64,000 nucleotides of DNA from Cymbidium sinense (lineage: Eukaryota; Streptophyta; Magnoliopsida; Asparagales; Orchidaceae), in NCBI GenBank assembly GCA_021442155.1, contig CM038225.1:87866925-87930924 (forward strand), in the 5' to 3' direction. The translations under genes and the position numbers were made by a program. The notes under the pieces are model-generated. The model did no database searches and was not told where the DNA came from. It saw only the letters and a list, made by a program, of their open reading frames with translations. Numbering within the stretch: the stretch's first letter is position 1; every line of letters begins with the position of its first letter. Positions 1 through 12,677 of the stretch are shown here, piece after piece.

Positions 1-1239
1 TCATCTCTGTCACACCATTGTTGTTCTTTGTTGTGGTTGTTTATGGCTTGATGCTGTGAGCTTGTGTCGTGGACTATATGGCTTTATCTTTGTTGTCATT
101 ATTGATTGTCTTCAGTTTAGACCGCTTCCTTATTTCTTTATTAGTTTTGATTTTATGGAGCTAGGGTTTGAAGAAGACTTGAAGTTAATGTTTGATGTTT
201 CTACTTCTAGTGATTGAATTACCTATTGTTTTCACATATTTTAAATTTCAGAACTAATGCACACAAAATGTTTGCACATATTTTACCTCCTCTTTCTCTT
301 TATCTCTACAGTTTGCACATATTTTACCATGATATTTATGCAATATATTGGTAATCCTATGGACCTACTATTTTCAAATATGGATGACTCATGACTGAGT
401 GGAAAATGTATTTTTTTTATTTTATTGTGTTCTCGGTTGACTGAAAATAGCATATTTACAAATTTTTTTCAACCCTATGACTTATAAAGCTTGAATCTGG
501 AAGTTGTCTTCAAACATATATATATGTATTGTACATTTCAGTTAGTTGGGAGTTTGATTTGACTCAGTTGGGTCTTGGGTGGTCGGATTTTATAATTGTG
601 ATGGAACTTGGAACTTGGAAGAATGAATAATTGATTTTCTTATTTCTTTGGGTTGCCGGCTGTCAGTATCGAACTTTTTCTGATTTTTTTTTGTAAAAGG
701 TTGGAAGCATTGTGATGTTATCAAGTCAAGAGCACAAAGAATTTTTCTTGAATTTTTTGGGAAAGGCTGAAAGACTCATTAAATCCTAGTATCCTCCTAT
801 GCAAGCATCTAATTACTAGTGGTGGTGTATGTCTTACTTGTTTGTTTTTCTTAATTCTTATTACCATCAAGCATCTAAGTATTAAATCCTTCCATATAAG
901 CCTTAGAATTATAATGTAGGCCTTATGATGTTATTTTTTTTCCTCTTAGTATTTTTTATGCAACTATGCAAGTAATATTATTGGGACGGCTTTAATGCAA
1001 ACAATACTTAATGGTAATGTTGAGAAATATGGCATTATATGATAATGTATGGGATACATTACCTGATGGAGTTGATTGGGAATTGAAATTTGTAAACATG
1101 AAATAACACTATTGAATTATACGATTCATGCCTTCTTTTCTTCTCAATATTATAGTATCCAATCGTTCTTTAATTGAAATAAGTTTTGTTGATGTAATTT
1201 ATTAAAGCATGCTTACTTTTTTCATTATTGTTTAGATTT
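1..1239. other. AT-rich non-coding flank of the hAT transposase
   Basis: No reading frame with a recognisable product is present. The stretch is T-rich with several polypyrimidine runs and ends in a T-rich run followed by AAG just before the recognisable transposase, which would fit intron or 5' UTR sequence of the hAT gene. No GGGGTGAGCA-type end matching the one at 4,761-4,772 is seen here, so the 5' end of the hAT element probably lies left of the window. Confidence 0.45.
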
Positions 1240-3351
1240 TTTAAGAGTCTAGACACAAGTTGGAGATAGTTCAAATATTATTATTTCCTCCAAAGTTGTG
1301 ACCACTACTCAACAAGTTCAAGTTACAGGAGATGCGAGTGTTAGTAATGAGAAACCACCAATTGCAAAGAAAAAAAGAAAATCTCCTAAACCTAGATCTA
1401 AGATTTGGGATCACTTTGTGAGATACTAATGAGGATGGAGAAAAAAATGAGCAAATGTAATTATTATGGAAAGTCATATCATATTGATCCAAAGATTAAT
1501 GGCACTTCAAGGGCACATCTTTCTTTGTGTCAAAAGAATCCTCTTAATAATGAACCAAATCAAACTAAACTAGCATTACAATTTGGTGTTAAAGGTGAAG
1601 AGGTTTGTGCAAGCCTTAAGGCATGAAGATTTGACCAAGAAAATATAAGGAAAGCTTTAGTAATGAGGTTTATTGGTGATGAATTGCCTTTCAAGCATGT
1701 AGAAGGTTGGGGGTTTAAATATTTCATGTCTTAGTGTTGTCCAATATTTTAAATACCTTCATGATGGACATTGACACGTGATTGCTTTCAATTTTATCAG
1801 GATGAGAGAGAAATTTTAAAACATCTATTCAAGAAGTCCTGCCATAGAGTTTGTTTTACTACTGATACTTGGACATCCATTCAACGAATTAACTATATGT
1901 GTATCACTGCACATTTCATTGATGATGATTGAAAACTCAATAAGGGAGTTATAAACTTTTGTCCTATCTATAGTCATAAGGGAGAATTACTTGGGCAACA
2001 AGTTGAGAAGTGTCTTGTAGATTGGGGATTGATGCAATTTTCACTGTGACAGTTGATAATGCAAGTTCAAATAATGGCATCATCACACACGGAAAAAAAT
2101 TTGGCAAGAGGAGGTAGTATTCTTGATGGCTTACATATGAGATGCATAGCTCACATTATTAACTTAATTGTACAAGATGGGCTGAAAGATATATGTGAAT
2201 CTGCCCATCATATTTGAGGAGTAGTAAAATACATTCGTCAATCACCTGTAAGGCTATAAAAATTTAATGAATGCATTGAAATAGAAAAAATAAAAACTAA
2301 AAGCATGTTATGCTTAGATGTTCCTACTAGATAGAATTTCACATTTTTAATGTTAAGTGCAGCAATTAAGTTGGAGAGAGCTTTTGAAAGATATGAGGAG
2401 ATTAACACTCAATTTAAATTAGAACTAGAGAAGGAAGATGAGGAAGGTCATAATGTAAAAGGTGTTTTAAGTGATAATGATTGGAATAATGTTAGAAAAT
2501 TGTTCCCTTTCTTGGAAAAATTTTATAAGCTCACTTTAAGAATTTTTGGTTCTTTGTTTGTGACATGAAATACTTTTTTTCAAGAAATTGCAAAAGTTCT
2601 TTGTCTTCTTCGAATTTGGCAAATGGATGGTGATCCAAATGTGAGAAATATCTCTTCCAAAATGATGGAAAAATTTGCTAAATATTGGGGTAGCATAGAG
2701 AAAATGAATTTGAATATATATCTTGCTACTATTTTAGATCCTCGATTCAAGCTGTGTTATGTAGAGTTTGCTGTTATGGATATCTATGAAGGGCCTGATG
2801 GTGTTGCTTTAGCACAACTTATTAGATCATCATGCTATGATTTGTTTCATTATTACAAAATAAAATTTTTGGTGAAAGCCAAGTAAAAAGTGGTCTCCAT
2901 AAGAAACAAAATTTTTCAAAAGAGTCTAGTGTTTTTACAATATTAGGAGAAGATATTCAACGATAGAGAAATTTAAAAGATCTAATTTTGGCAAGGATGA
3001 TCTAGATAATAAATTAGATCTAGATAAGTATTTGACTGAGGAGTCTTAAGTCATGAAAGATCATTTTGATATTCTAAATTAGTGGAAGGTTAATGCACCA
3101 AAATTTCCTATTCTCTCATACATGGCTCATGATATTTTAGATGTTCCAATTTCTATTGTTGCCTCAGAATCAGTTTTTAGTACAAGTGGTTGTATTCTTG
3201 ATGCATTTAGAAGTTCATTATCCCCAAAGATTGCACAAGCTATAATATGTCCATAGGATTGGATGCGAGCAAAATGGACCATTAATCTAGTAAATGTGGA
3301 AGAAAATATTAATGACATTGACAAATTTGATGAAGGTATTTCCTATGCTTA
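1240..3351 (+). pseudogene. hAT transposase (zinc finger BED / RICESLEEPER-like), broken
   Basis: Read across frames, the segment spells a plant hAT transposase of near-normal length, about 700 codons. A BED zinc finger starts at about 1,396 (SKIWDHFV, then KCNYYGKSYHID and AHLSLC), and the second cysteine of its CxxC is now Tyr. The core contains CFTTDTWTSIQ (~1,853-1,885), DGLHMRCIAHIINL (~2,125-2,168) and the region leading to ILDPRFKLCYVEF (~2,733-2,770). The C-terminal hATC dimerisation domain reads VPISIVASESVFSTSG to LSPKIAQAIICP and DWMRAKW (~3,144-3,285). Stops and frameshifts interrupt it, for example near 1,426, 1,624, 1,933, 2,216, 2,566 and 2,884, so no full product is possible. 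The longest clean pieces are 2,350-2,565 and 2,623-2,883. The family call is secure. The exact start is not, because an upstream exon may exist. Confidence 0.9.
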
Positions 3352-4760
<1,409 letters not shown>

Positions 4761-4772
4761 TGCTCACCCCTA
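4761..4772 (-). repeat. hAT terminal inverted repeat (right end)
   Basis: TGCTCACCCCTA reads TAGGGGTGAGCA on the minus strand, a common plant hAT terminus. It coincides with the point where LTR homology resumes. The matching left repeat is not in the window. Confidence 0.65.
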
Positions 4773-6184
4773 AAATGGAGTTTAGGAATTTTTTATTTGG
4801 TTGATCATATGCATCATTAAGGAATAAACATATTATCTCAAAGGATAAATATGTTCTCCTATAATAGATTCGATCATTTAATAAAAGACTCCTAAGGCTA
4901 ATGGGTCTTTTATGTTCCAGAGATTTTTTCCTTGAACTATGTGGAAGATAGAATATAATTTATTTTAAACTGGGTTCATGGTTTCTCATAGAGGCAAGCC
5001 TCTATAGTTAATTACATCTTAAGAAGGCTCTCTTCCTAAGAATACTCTTGATTAAAGAAATGGGTTGTTATTTCTAAGAATTTCAAAGTTGGTTTTGAAA
5101 GGATTGATTTTTGAAATTTTTAATTGGGATTGATTCAAATTAGAGAGAGTTATTTTGGAGTCCAATGGGATGAAGTAGGAAATGCCTATTGATATTGGGA
5201 TGCCTAGACATTTCAACTATCCTATGATTGGGCTTTAAATTTTAAATTTAATTTATATTTTGAGTTGACATTTTCTCAAGTCTAGGACTTAGATTATGGT
5301 AATACAAAACTACAAAAATGCCTATGGTTAAAGATTTATGCCTAAAAGGGATGCTTCAAAACCTAGTCTATAGGTACTTCTAACTCATATTAGATGCTTG
5401 ACCTAATTTCATTTTGGGAATTATCGGCCATTCCTCTCACTTGTGGGAATTAACCTATCCTTGACTCTTCTGGACTTACAACTCACTTGGAGAGACTGCT
5501 AGGTAACACCACCTAAGAGGATTTTAAATTCATGATGTCAAGTCTTATGAATACAAGATGGCTGAGCTGTTATATTTTTAGGAAAGGAATCTATGAACCT
5601 AGACTCACTCCTTAATCCCTAGAATCATGTAGGGTATGAAATTCATCTAACTAATGCACATTTTTTAAATTTTTAAATGTTTTTATTTAAGATTTATTTG
5701 AGGTCTTGGGTATGCATTTTTATACCTAATGCCATGCAATCAGAAATGGTTATGGATCAAATCAATATAAAGGTAGGCTTCACCAAGGTGGTTATCCTCA
5801 CAGATCAGATGCCCTTTATGTGCAATGAAAAAGTTGCCCAATTCAAGGATTACAATATGATTTCATGATATCAAAACCTGATTATTCTTAATTTATTTTT
5901 TGTTTTTCCTAAGACTTTAGTTTATGTGAGGTTTCAAGTTTTCTTTAGTTTTGTTTTGGTTGTTTAGATTTAGTTTGGGTATGAAATTTAGTTTTTCCAA
6001 TGAGCCTAATCATCCAAGGATTCAATCATAGGAAAGAACAACATAGAAATTAACCTAGAAAAGTAGTTTGATTCTATTATGCACCCAAAATAATCAAGCT
6101 AATTTAATATAAGAAAAAAGGCCAATGCAACCGGGTATCACTATACACCCCGAAAGAAAAGGAAAATGGGTAGCCGAGCTCTAG

Positions 6185-6191
6185 CCTTATA
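6185..6191 (-). promoter_or_regulatory. Candidate LTR TATA box (TATAAGG)
   Basis: On the minus strand this reads TGTATAAGGCTAGAGCT, matching TGTATAAGGGTAGAGCT in the LTRs at 23,156 and 61,065. About 30-55 bases downstream a second conserved block (6,129-6,155, minus) reads GGGGTGTATAGTGATACCCGG. Retention of both blocks in three diverged LTRs suggests the core promoter and start region. Confidence 0.55.
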
Positions 6192-8405
6192 CAGTTCAGC
6201 CTAGAACTAGAAGTCTAGATCTATAGGTCTTCCTTTCTAGAATAGTCTCCTTCCTAAGGGACATCTGTGATTTATAGGGGACCACTACACCTATCTTTTG
6301 GTAGGATCAACTCCTACTAATCCTAAACCCCATAGTTCTTAACCTAATTCTAAACTCAAATTTACATTTTGATTTCAAAATTAATTCTTAAGCCCTATGA
6401 AATAATTGTTAGAAAATACAAATAGCACACAACATTTATATTTCACTAACATACATGCTTAGCATTAGCTGCTTGCCAAGTCCACTTATCCTATAGGCTA
6501 TGCTTAAGGATTTAAGCATATGTACAAGAAACAACATTTTAAGTTTTATTTATGATAGCAATCCTTTCTAGCATAGCCCCTTGTAGAAGATAATGTTAGA
6601 TATAGAAAAAGCGTCCTACCATCTAGTCTAATGAGCAAACAATCATATACATGCAGTCTAAAATACTACACCACAAAGACATGTGAAGTGCATCATGTCA
6701 AAACACATCATAATGAATTATAAAGAATCATAGATCAGCCTAACCTAAATCTAGGGTCCATGACCTAATGATCAAGTGTGTGAAGATAATAAGCTTATCT
6801 AGCAAGACTTTGCTAGGCCTCTTTAGATAAGTTTCATCTTAGAGTTTTAGTTTCTTTGAATTTTACCTTTGGCAAGTTTCAATTCAAATGATTTAGTGAT
6901 TTATTTTCATTTTTTTATTTCCACTTTATTTGGTTAAAGTGATATTTAGATTTTCAAGAACGAAGAATATAATGAATTCCATTTTTGGATGGAACTCACC
7001 CTATTCTACATCCTAAATGAAATCTTCATCCTAAGATGAAGATCCATCCCAAAGGTGTAACTAAGATCCTTAAGTATCTTAATTAATCAGTTTGATTTCA
7101 TTTAGTTTGTTTGAATTTAGATTGATTCTTTTCTTTCAAAATTTAATTTGATTTTATTTTGATTTGGTTCAATTCATTTAATTTATTTCATTTGTTTCAT
7201 TTGACTTAGTTTTATTTGGTGTTTTGAGTTTGGTTTATTTCATTTGATTTGTATTGACATTTTAGATTAAGTTTTGTTGGTTTCATTTGATTTGATTCAT
7301 GTTAACTTAGAGTATTTAGGTTAAGGTTTGATTTCATTAGATTTGATTCAGGTTTTTTGATGATTTAATAGATTAATAAACTTTCTTTATTCATTATTTG
7401 ATTAATAATGATCTAAGAATTTGGAAATTTAACAATTCCTAATCCATAGATCAATCGGGTTTGAAATTTTTATGGCAAGTGGAGTTACATACCAATTTTA
7501 TGTTTCAAGAGTTTCATCTTGATTAGATTTATAATTAGGGTGTAATTAAGGTTTTAATCATTTAATTAAAATGTAAATTAAGCCTAATTTAATGAAGGTT
7601 ATTTAGGGATTTTAATTTTCATTGATTCCTCTCTAAAAGATGTTTTCAAAGAGATAAATTACTAATTTGTGGACATTTGGTTGATATATTATGATTTATT
7701 TAAGTTTTGATTAATTATTTGAATTATTTAATTCATTTAATTGCATAATTAAGCCAATTTGTGGTTTATTAAGTTTGGATGAGTTTCATTAGTGTTTTAA
7801 TGTTCATTAAGGTTCATTAAGTTGATTTAAGATTGTTTGATTCATTTCCAATAATTTATTCATTTTATATTAATATATTTAATTAAAATGGAGGTTTAGG
7901 ATTTGAAATTTCATTTCTCATGAATTACATTGCAATAATTCATGAAACATTTTTCATAAGCTGTGTTTTAACATCAATTTTAGTTCCCCCAAAGTTTCAG
8001 TTCAATTGGATCAATGGCTTGAGATTAATTGAGGTTTAATAGAATTCAATTAAACTCAAATTAAGGCTTAATTACCTAAAATTAATTGGATATTTTAGTT
8101 TTAATGGATACCTCTCATCAAGATGAATCCATAGAGCCCAAGTTTGCATTTTTTGGATTTATATTTATTTTTTTATGAATTGTTCAAGTTTTTGTGATTT
8201 TTAATAAATTTTTAATTAAATTTTAAAGGGATTTAGCAGTTTGGTAATGGCAATCTGACATGACAGCCATCGTGGCATGGCACGAGTGGGCCACATGGAT
8301 CCTGCATGGCATCCTCATCAAAAGCAGTGCCACACAGGATGATCCTCTGGATGGATTTACGACATCCTTAACGGCTTAAATCAAATTGTTTACCTAAATC
8401 AAGGT

Positions 8406-8433
8406 CGTTCGATCCTAATAGAAGGATCGAACG
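8406..8433. other. Perfect 10-bp inverted repeat in inverted LTR
   Basis: CGTTCGATCC and GGATCGAACG are separated by eight bases. The repeat lies in a GC-richer island (~8,230-8,480) of an otherwise AT-rich LTR, followed by a second small palindrome GGGAATTCAATCCC. Confidence 0.7.
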
Positions 8434-10462
8434 GCGGGAATTCAATCCCGTAATTCATGAGAGACGGATGCCGTTCACCATTTTTACTCAAATTCTAGTG
8501 ATTGTTGGCAAGTTTCATCACATTTTTTATTGCAAAATGATCAGTGATCAATTTATAACCCATCCATACAGTTTGATCCACTTGGGGTTCAAATTCCCAT
8601 CAAAAAGGCCTAAAACCAATGACCTAAAGGCTTGGTGAGGGAGCATACCTTGATTCTAGTGATCGCCGATGATGGGATTGACTCCATTCGCTTCATTTTG
8701 CCTCGACGAAGGTGTGGACGAAGTTTAACGACTTGCCTCCCTTGGATTGATCCCTAGACCAACATCGGGTTAATTTTTTGATGGCCGTAGTCATTTTTTG
8801 GCTTGCTAGCGATGAGGGGTCAGGGTGGAGATTCGTTTGAGGTCACCCCAACATCTAGAATGTGTTGGAAGCTTCAATTTGATGAAAGATACTCCCACTT
8901 GGATATCACCATTAGAGGGGCTCAGTTTTTGTCCGTTCACTAGCGTGCTGGCGACGACAGTCCGGGGGAAGGGTCGGATCTTCATCTCTTGCCTTTGGTG
9001 GACTTTTTGGAATGAAAATGGAGGGAGGGATTATGTTCCCCCTCCCCTCTTTTCATAGTTGGCCGAAAGCCTCTATTTTGGGATTTTAGTGGCGAAATTG
9101 CCATCGACCTGGTAAGTGGAGTGGTTTTCAATCGCTTATGAATATGCTTGGATAAGAATTAGATATGGATGATGGATTTAGGACTCTTTTCTTACTTTGG
9201 CCAAGCCCTCCTTTTTCTTCTTCTTCTTCTTCCTTCTTTGCTTGGAGGAGGAGAAAGCAAATTCTCTTTTGCTTTGTTGGATTAATGGAAGCCATCTTCT
9301 TAAGAGGTGGGACGAGGCCTATTTAAGAGGGGAAGTGAGACTTATTTTCTTCCCTTTGTAGAAAGAAAATTTCCTTTTTTGTTTTGCATGGTTTAGAATT
9401 GATTAATTTAACAAAGATTACTTGGCAACCTTTCTTAATCCATGTAAAGATGAATTTAAATTGGTTCCATAGATTTCATTTCAATTTGAATTCAATTGGT
9501 GATTAATCTTAGCATTGGAATTAATTTCAATTTCAAATGCTTTAACCACCATAATCAATTTTAAATTTTGATTTGGATCATCCTTAATTGTTCATAGGAT
9601 GATAGATTTGGTTTTGATTTAATTAATTCATTTAAATTTGAATTAATTTTGGATTTCATTTCATTCAACTAATTTAAGCCTAAATGGGTTAAATTTGATC
9701 CTAATTGGGTTCAAATGATAAATTGGACCCAATTGGATTGGGTTTGGACTCCAATCATGCTTGATCATATGTGTGAGATGATTTGGATGATTGATTTTGT
9801 TTAATTTTAATTAGATTTCAATTTGAACCCATTTGACCTAAAGTGGGCTTAATTTGGGTTTCATTTGGGTCAAATGACAAATTTGGCCAAATTAGACCAA
9901 TGGTGGCTTGGATTATGTTTGATTATCATTTTTAAATGATTTTGAGTAATCAAATTGAGTTGATTTCAATTTGATTTGGGTTTGAACCCAATAAGAGCCA
10001 TTTAGAGTTATTTTAGACTAAGTGGTCTAATCAACCTAATTAAGGCCTAAATGTATTTGAATTTATTTATGTTTCTGATTAATCATGTTTATTTGATCAT
10101 TTGAAACATTTTGAATGATTTAATTTGGTCAAATTCTTGGTGGGTTGACCTTTGACTTGGTGGGACCCACTAAGTGAAACTTATGTCAAATGAGTTGACT
10201 AGATTTGACTTTGGACTTGATTTCTTTATTTTAATTTGATTTCATTTTGATATATTTGGATTTGAGTTTGAATTAATATAAATTTGAAGATTGGGTTGAT
10301 TCCATCTAAGCCAATTAGGTTATATCAAACCCAAAGATGATGCCCTAGGTCACTAGGTATAGTGTCCTAAGCATTGAATTATGAGATTCCTATTTAAGAT
10401 TAGGACATCCTAATTATTAATTTTAGAGTTAAAATTAACCTCATCTAAAAATGAGGTCAATA

Positions 10463-10659
10463 ATGACCTGAGATGAGTGATCCCTAGAAGTGTAAGGGAA
10501 TAGATATATAGAGAAAAGGCAACAAAGGCCAAGGTTGTCACCCAAGAGGGAAAGAGAGATAGGAGGAGGTTTTCCAGACAGTTGACGGCCTCAACATTGA
10601 TTGACCATCTTGATTAGTGAGCTAACAGAGCTGATCATTTAGACAGGATAGTTCTTACT
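10463..10659. other. Junction between inverted LTR and gag relic A
   Basis: Sequence between the 5' terminus of the inverted LTR and the first clear match to the gag region of element B. It matches neither confidently. In an undamaged element the LTR 3' end, PBS and leader would be here. All are missing. Confidence 0.5.
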
Positions 10660-12677
10660 AGCTTCAACTGTAGGAGGAGACCTTCGGCAGAGTGGCAACT
10701 GATGTAGCCACCACCACACTGCTCCAATCATCGACTACCATCACCAGTCTATGTCCCATCATCTGAAGTGCCTTCCAAATACCATAAGTTAGCATCTAGA
10801 GAAAAGGCATCCCCTTGGTGATACGAATACATCCTAAGGACCATGCTCCATCCACTCTACCAGTTGAGGTGAGGCCGAGCTCTCTCGCTCGACCTCCCGC
10901 CCCAATGGTAGAGAAAAAATAGTGGTAGCTCAAGAGCGTCATAGTCGCTCCACCACCATAATTGGAGGAGAAGGAAGAAGAAAATGCCTGGTTGACTCCT
11001 GTGATTATCAAATAGGTCAGAGATAGCACTCTTCTTGTTCAAAACATACAGTGCATCACCTCTTCAACACAGTCCAGTAGCAAGTCACCACTCGACATAT
11101 GTCCTAGTAGTTCCGGGTAGAGTTGATGATCAATCATTAGAGGAGATATTAGAGGACTATTATACCATAGTGAGGCAGATAGTTAGAGATGGCCATTCCA
11201 ACCAAGAGGAGGGTATGATAAACTTCAATGCTGATGAGGATGATCTTTTTGATGATACCATTGAAGTCCATATAGTTGATACCCAAGGATCCTTGTAAAG
11301 GGAACAACCTAGCTAGAAATCTCAGGGTGTTATAATTGAGGAAGGTGAGTCATCAAACTCAACTCAACACCTTATCCAATAAATCAAACTCAAGGATGAT
11401 CAGATTGATAGAATGGAGAGGAGAGTAGAGAAATTTTTGGTAGTGGTGTTGGCATTGCAAAATCAAGCACTTGTCCCTCGACCCACTCCTATGGAGGCAA
11501 ATAAACCTGAGTTAGTGCATCTCGTAGACCGTCCTAAGAGTACTACTCTGATGGATGAAGATACCGATATCCTGCACAAGAAGACATCCAATAGTACCTC
11601 CATGCATGAAAAATACATCAAGCAGATGGTAGAACAACAAGTGAAGGAGGCATTCCGAAGGGAAGACCCTACCAAAGAAGTTTGATGTACCTTAAAAACC
11701 TAAGGTTTTTGTGCCACCATCCTTCATAGGATTCGATGGCAGTGGGAACCCTAGGTAGTACATTGCACACTTCAGGGCCAGTTGTTGAAACACTGATGGT
11801 AGTGACGCCTTACACTTCTAGCAGTTTGTCAGTAGTCTTTATGGAGTGGCCTTTGATAGGTATGTGAAATTGCTCAATGATTTGGTAAAGTCTTTCTGAG
11901 TTAGAGTAGCTTTTAATCAAGAGAATCATAGGAGATTAGTAAATAGTTACTATAGGGGGCCTCATTGTAGAAAAAAAACACAATAAGTCTCTTAATGATT
12001 ATATTCTTAAGTGAAAAAACCTGAGTATGAAATGTGAACCATAGATGCAAGAGCAGCATGCCATTAAAATTCTTTCAAGAATATTCATGGCTCGGTCACC
12101 TTCATGCTTAAGGGCTTTACTATTAAGACATTTGAGAAGTTAATCTACAAGGAGGCTAATCTATAATAGAAAGCCAAATAGTTACCTTTCTTAGATAGGT
12201 CATCCAACCCTAAGCCTCAGAAAGTGTTTGAGAAGAAGCCAGGGATAGTAGTAGTAGAGGATAAGGGAAGCAACCAATGAGAGCATAGTTTGAGAGGCCT
12301 AGAGCTCAGCAGCCTTTACTCCCACCTCCTCTTCCATTACCTCGGCCACCACAAAAGCCACCCTAGTAGCCTAAACAATAGTGATACTAGTATCCACCAC
12401 TAGGTAGCTATTACCCGCCTACTCTTGCCAATAAACTCAACAAGCCATATTCATTCAAGGGGGAGGTAGTCAAGAAAATTCTCAAGAACCTTCATAAGAA
12501 GCTTAATTTTCAGCTACCCAAGCCTAGAAACTAACTACTACCCTACCACTACATGCTAGGCCATATCTTAGAGGATTGCTTTACATTCAAGGATTGGCTT
12601 GAGCATAGCTACAAGTTAGGAGCCATAGTAATCACCAAAGAATACTTAGTGAAACATTATCCGCCTTCCTCCAGTAG
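10660..12677 (+). pseudogene. gag: Gypsy gag relic (element A)
   Basis: This is parallel in sequence to 44,770-46,840 of element B. Recognisable parts, in order: a Pro/Ser-rich N-terminal region; an acidic stretch ending DDTIEVHIVDTQGSL (11,035-11,295); a helical segment ERRVEKFLVVVLALQNQ (11,413-11,682) that aligns with ERGFKIF-type residues of B; the capsid-like Retrotrans_gag core beginning FVPPSFIGFDGSGNP (~11,709) with FDRYVKLLNDLVKSF (~11,850-11,895); and a C-terminal LANKLNKPYSFKGEVV block. The Cys/His motif YHYMLGHILEDCFTFKDWLE (~12,547-12,606) is the plant gypsy counterpart of a zinc knuckle. Many stops and shifts prevent expression. It ends in a Ser-rich tail exactly where LTR homology begins. 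Confidence 0.8.

Larger units (their letters stand above)
4773..10462 (-). mobile_element. Long gypsy LTR, inverted, left LTR of relic A
   Basis: Read on the minus strand this follows the 7.4-kb LTR at 55,155-62,560 from its 5' end (10,462) to about 100 bases before its 3' end. Shared landmarks are the terminal ACCTCATTTTTAGATGAGGT hairpin (~10,440-10,458), the TTGAC-rich block (~9,500-10,210), the TATA motif (6,185-6,191) and the 'GGTACATTC..AAGACCCAT' tail block (~4,880-4,920). It is about 1.7 kb shorter than the reference copy, so it has internal deletions. The hAT element interrupts its last ~100 bases. Its 5' terminus points at a plus-strand gag, which is the wrong orientation for a normal 5' LTR. 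Confidence 0.82.

Noticed and set aside
8825..9058. 77-codon ORF in the GC-richer island
   Set aside because: Inside an inverted LTR, matches LTR nucleotides of other copies, and the frame is not conserved.
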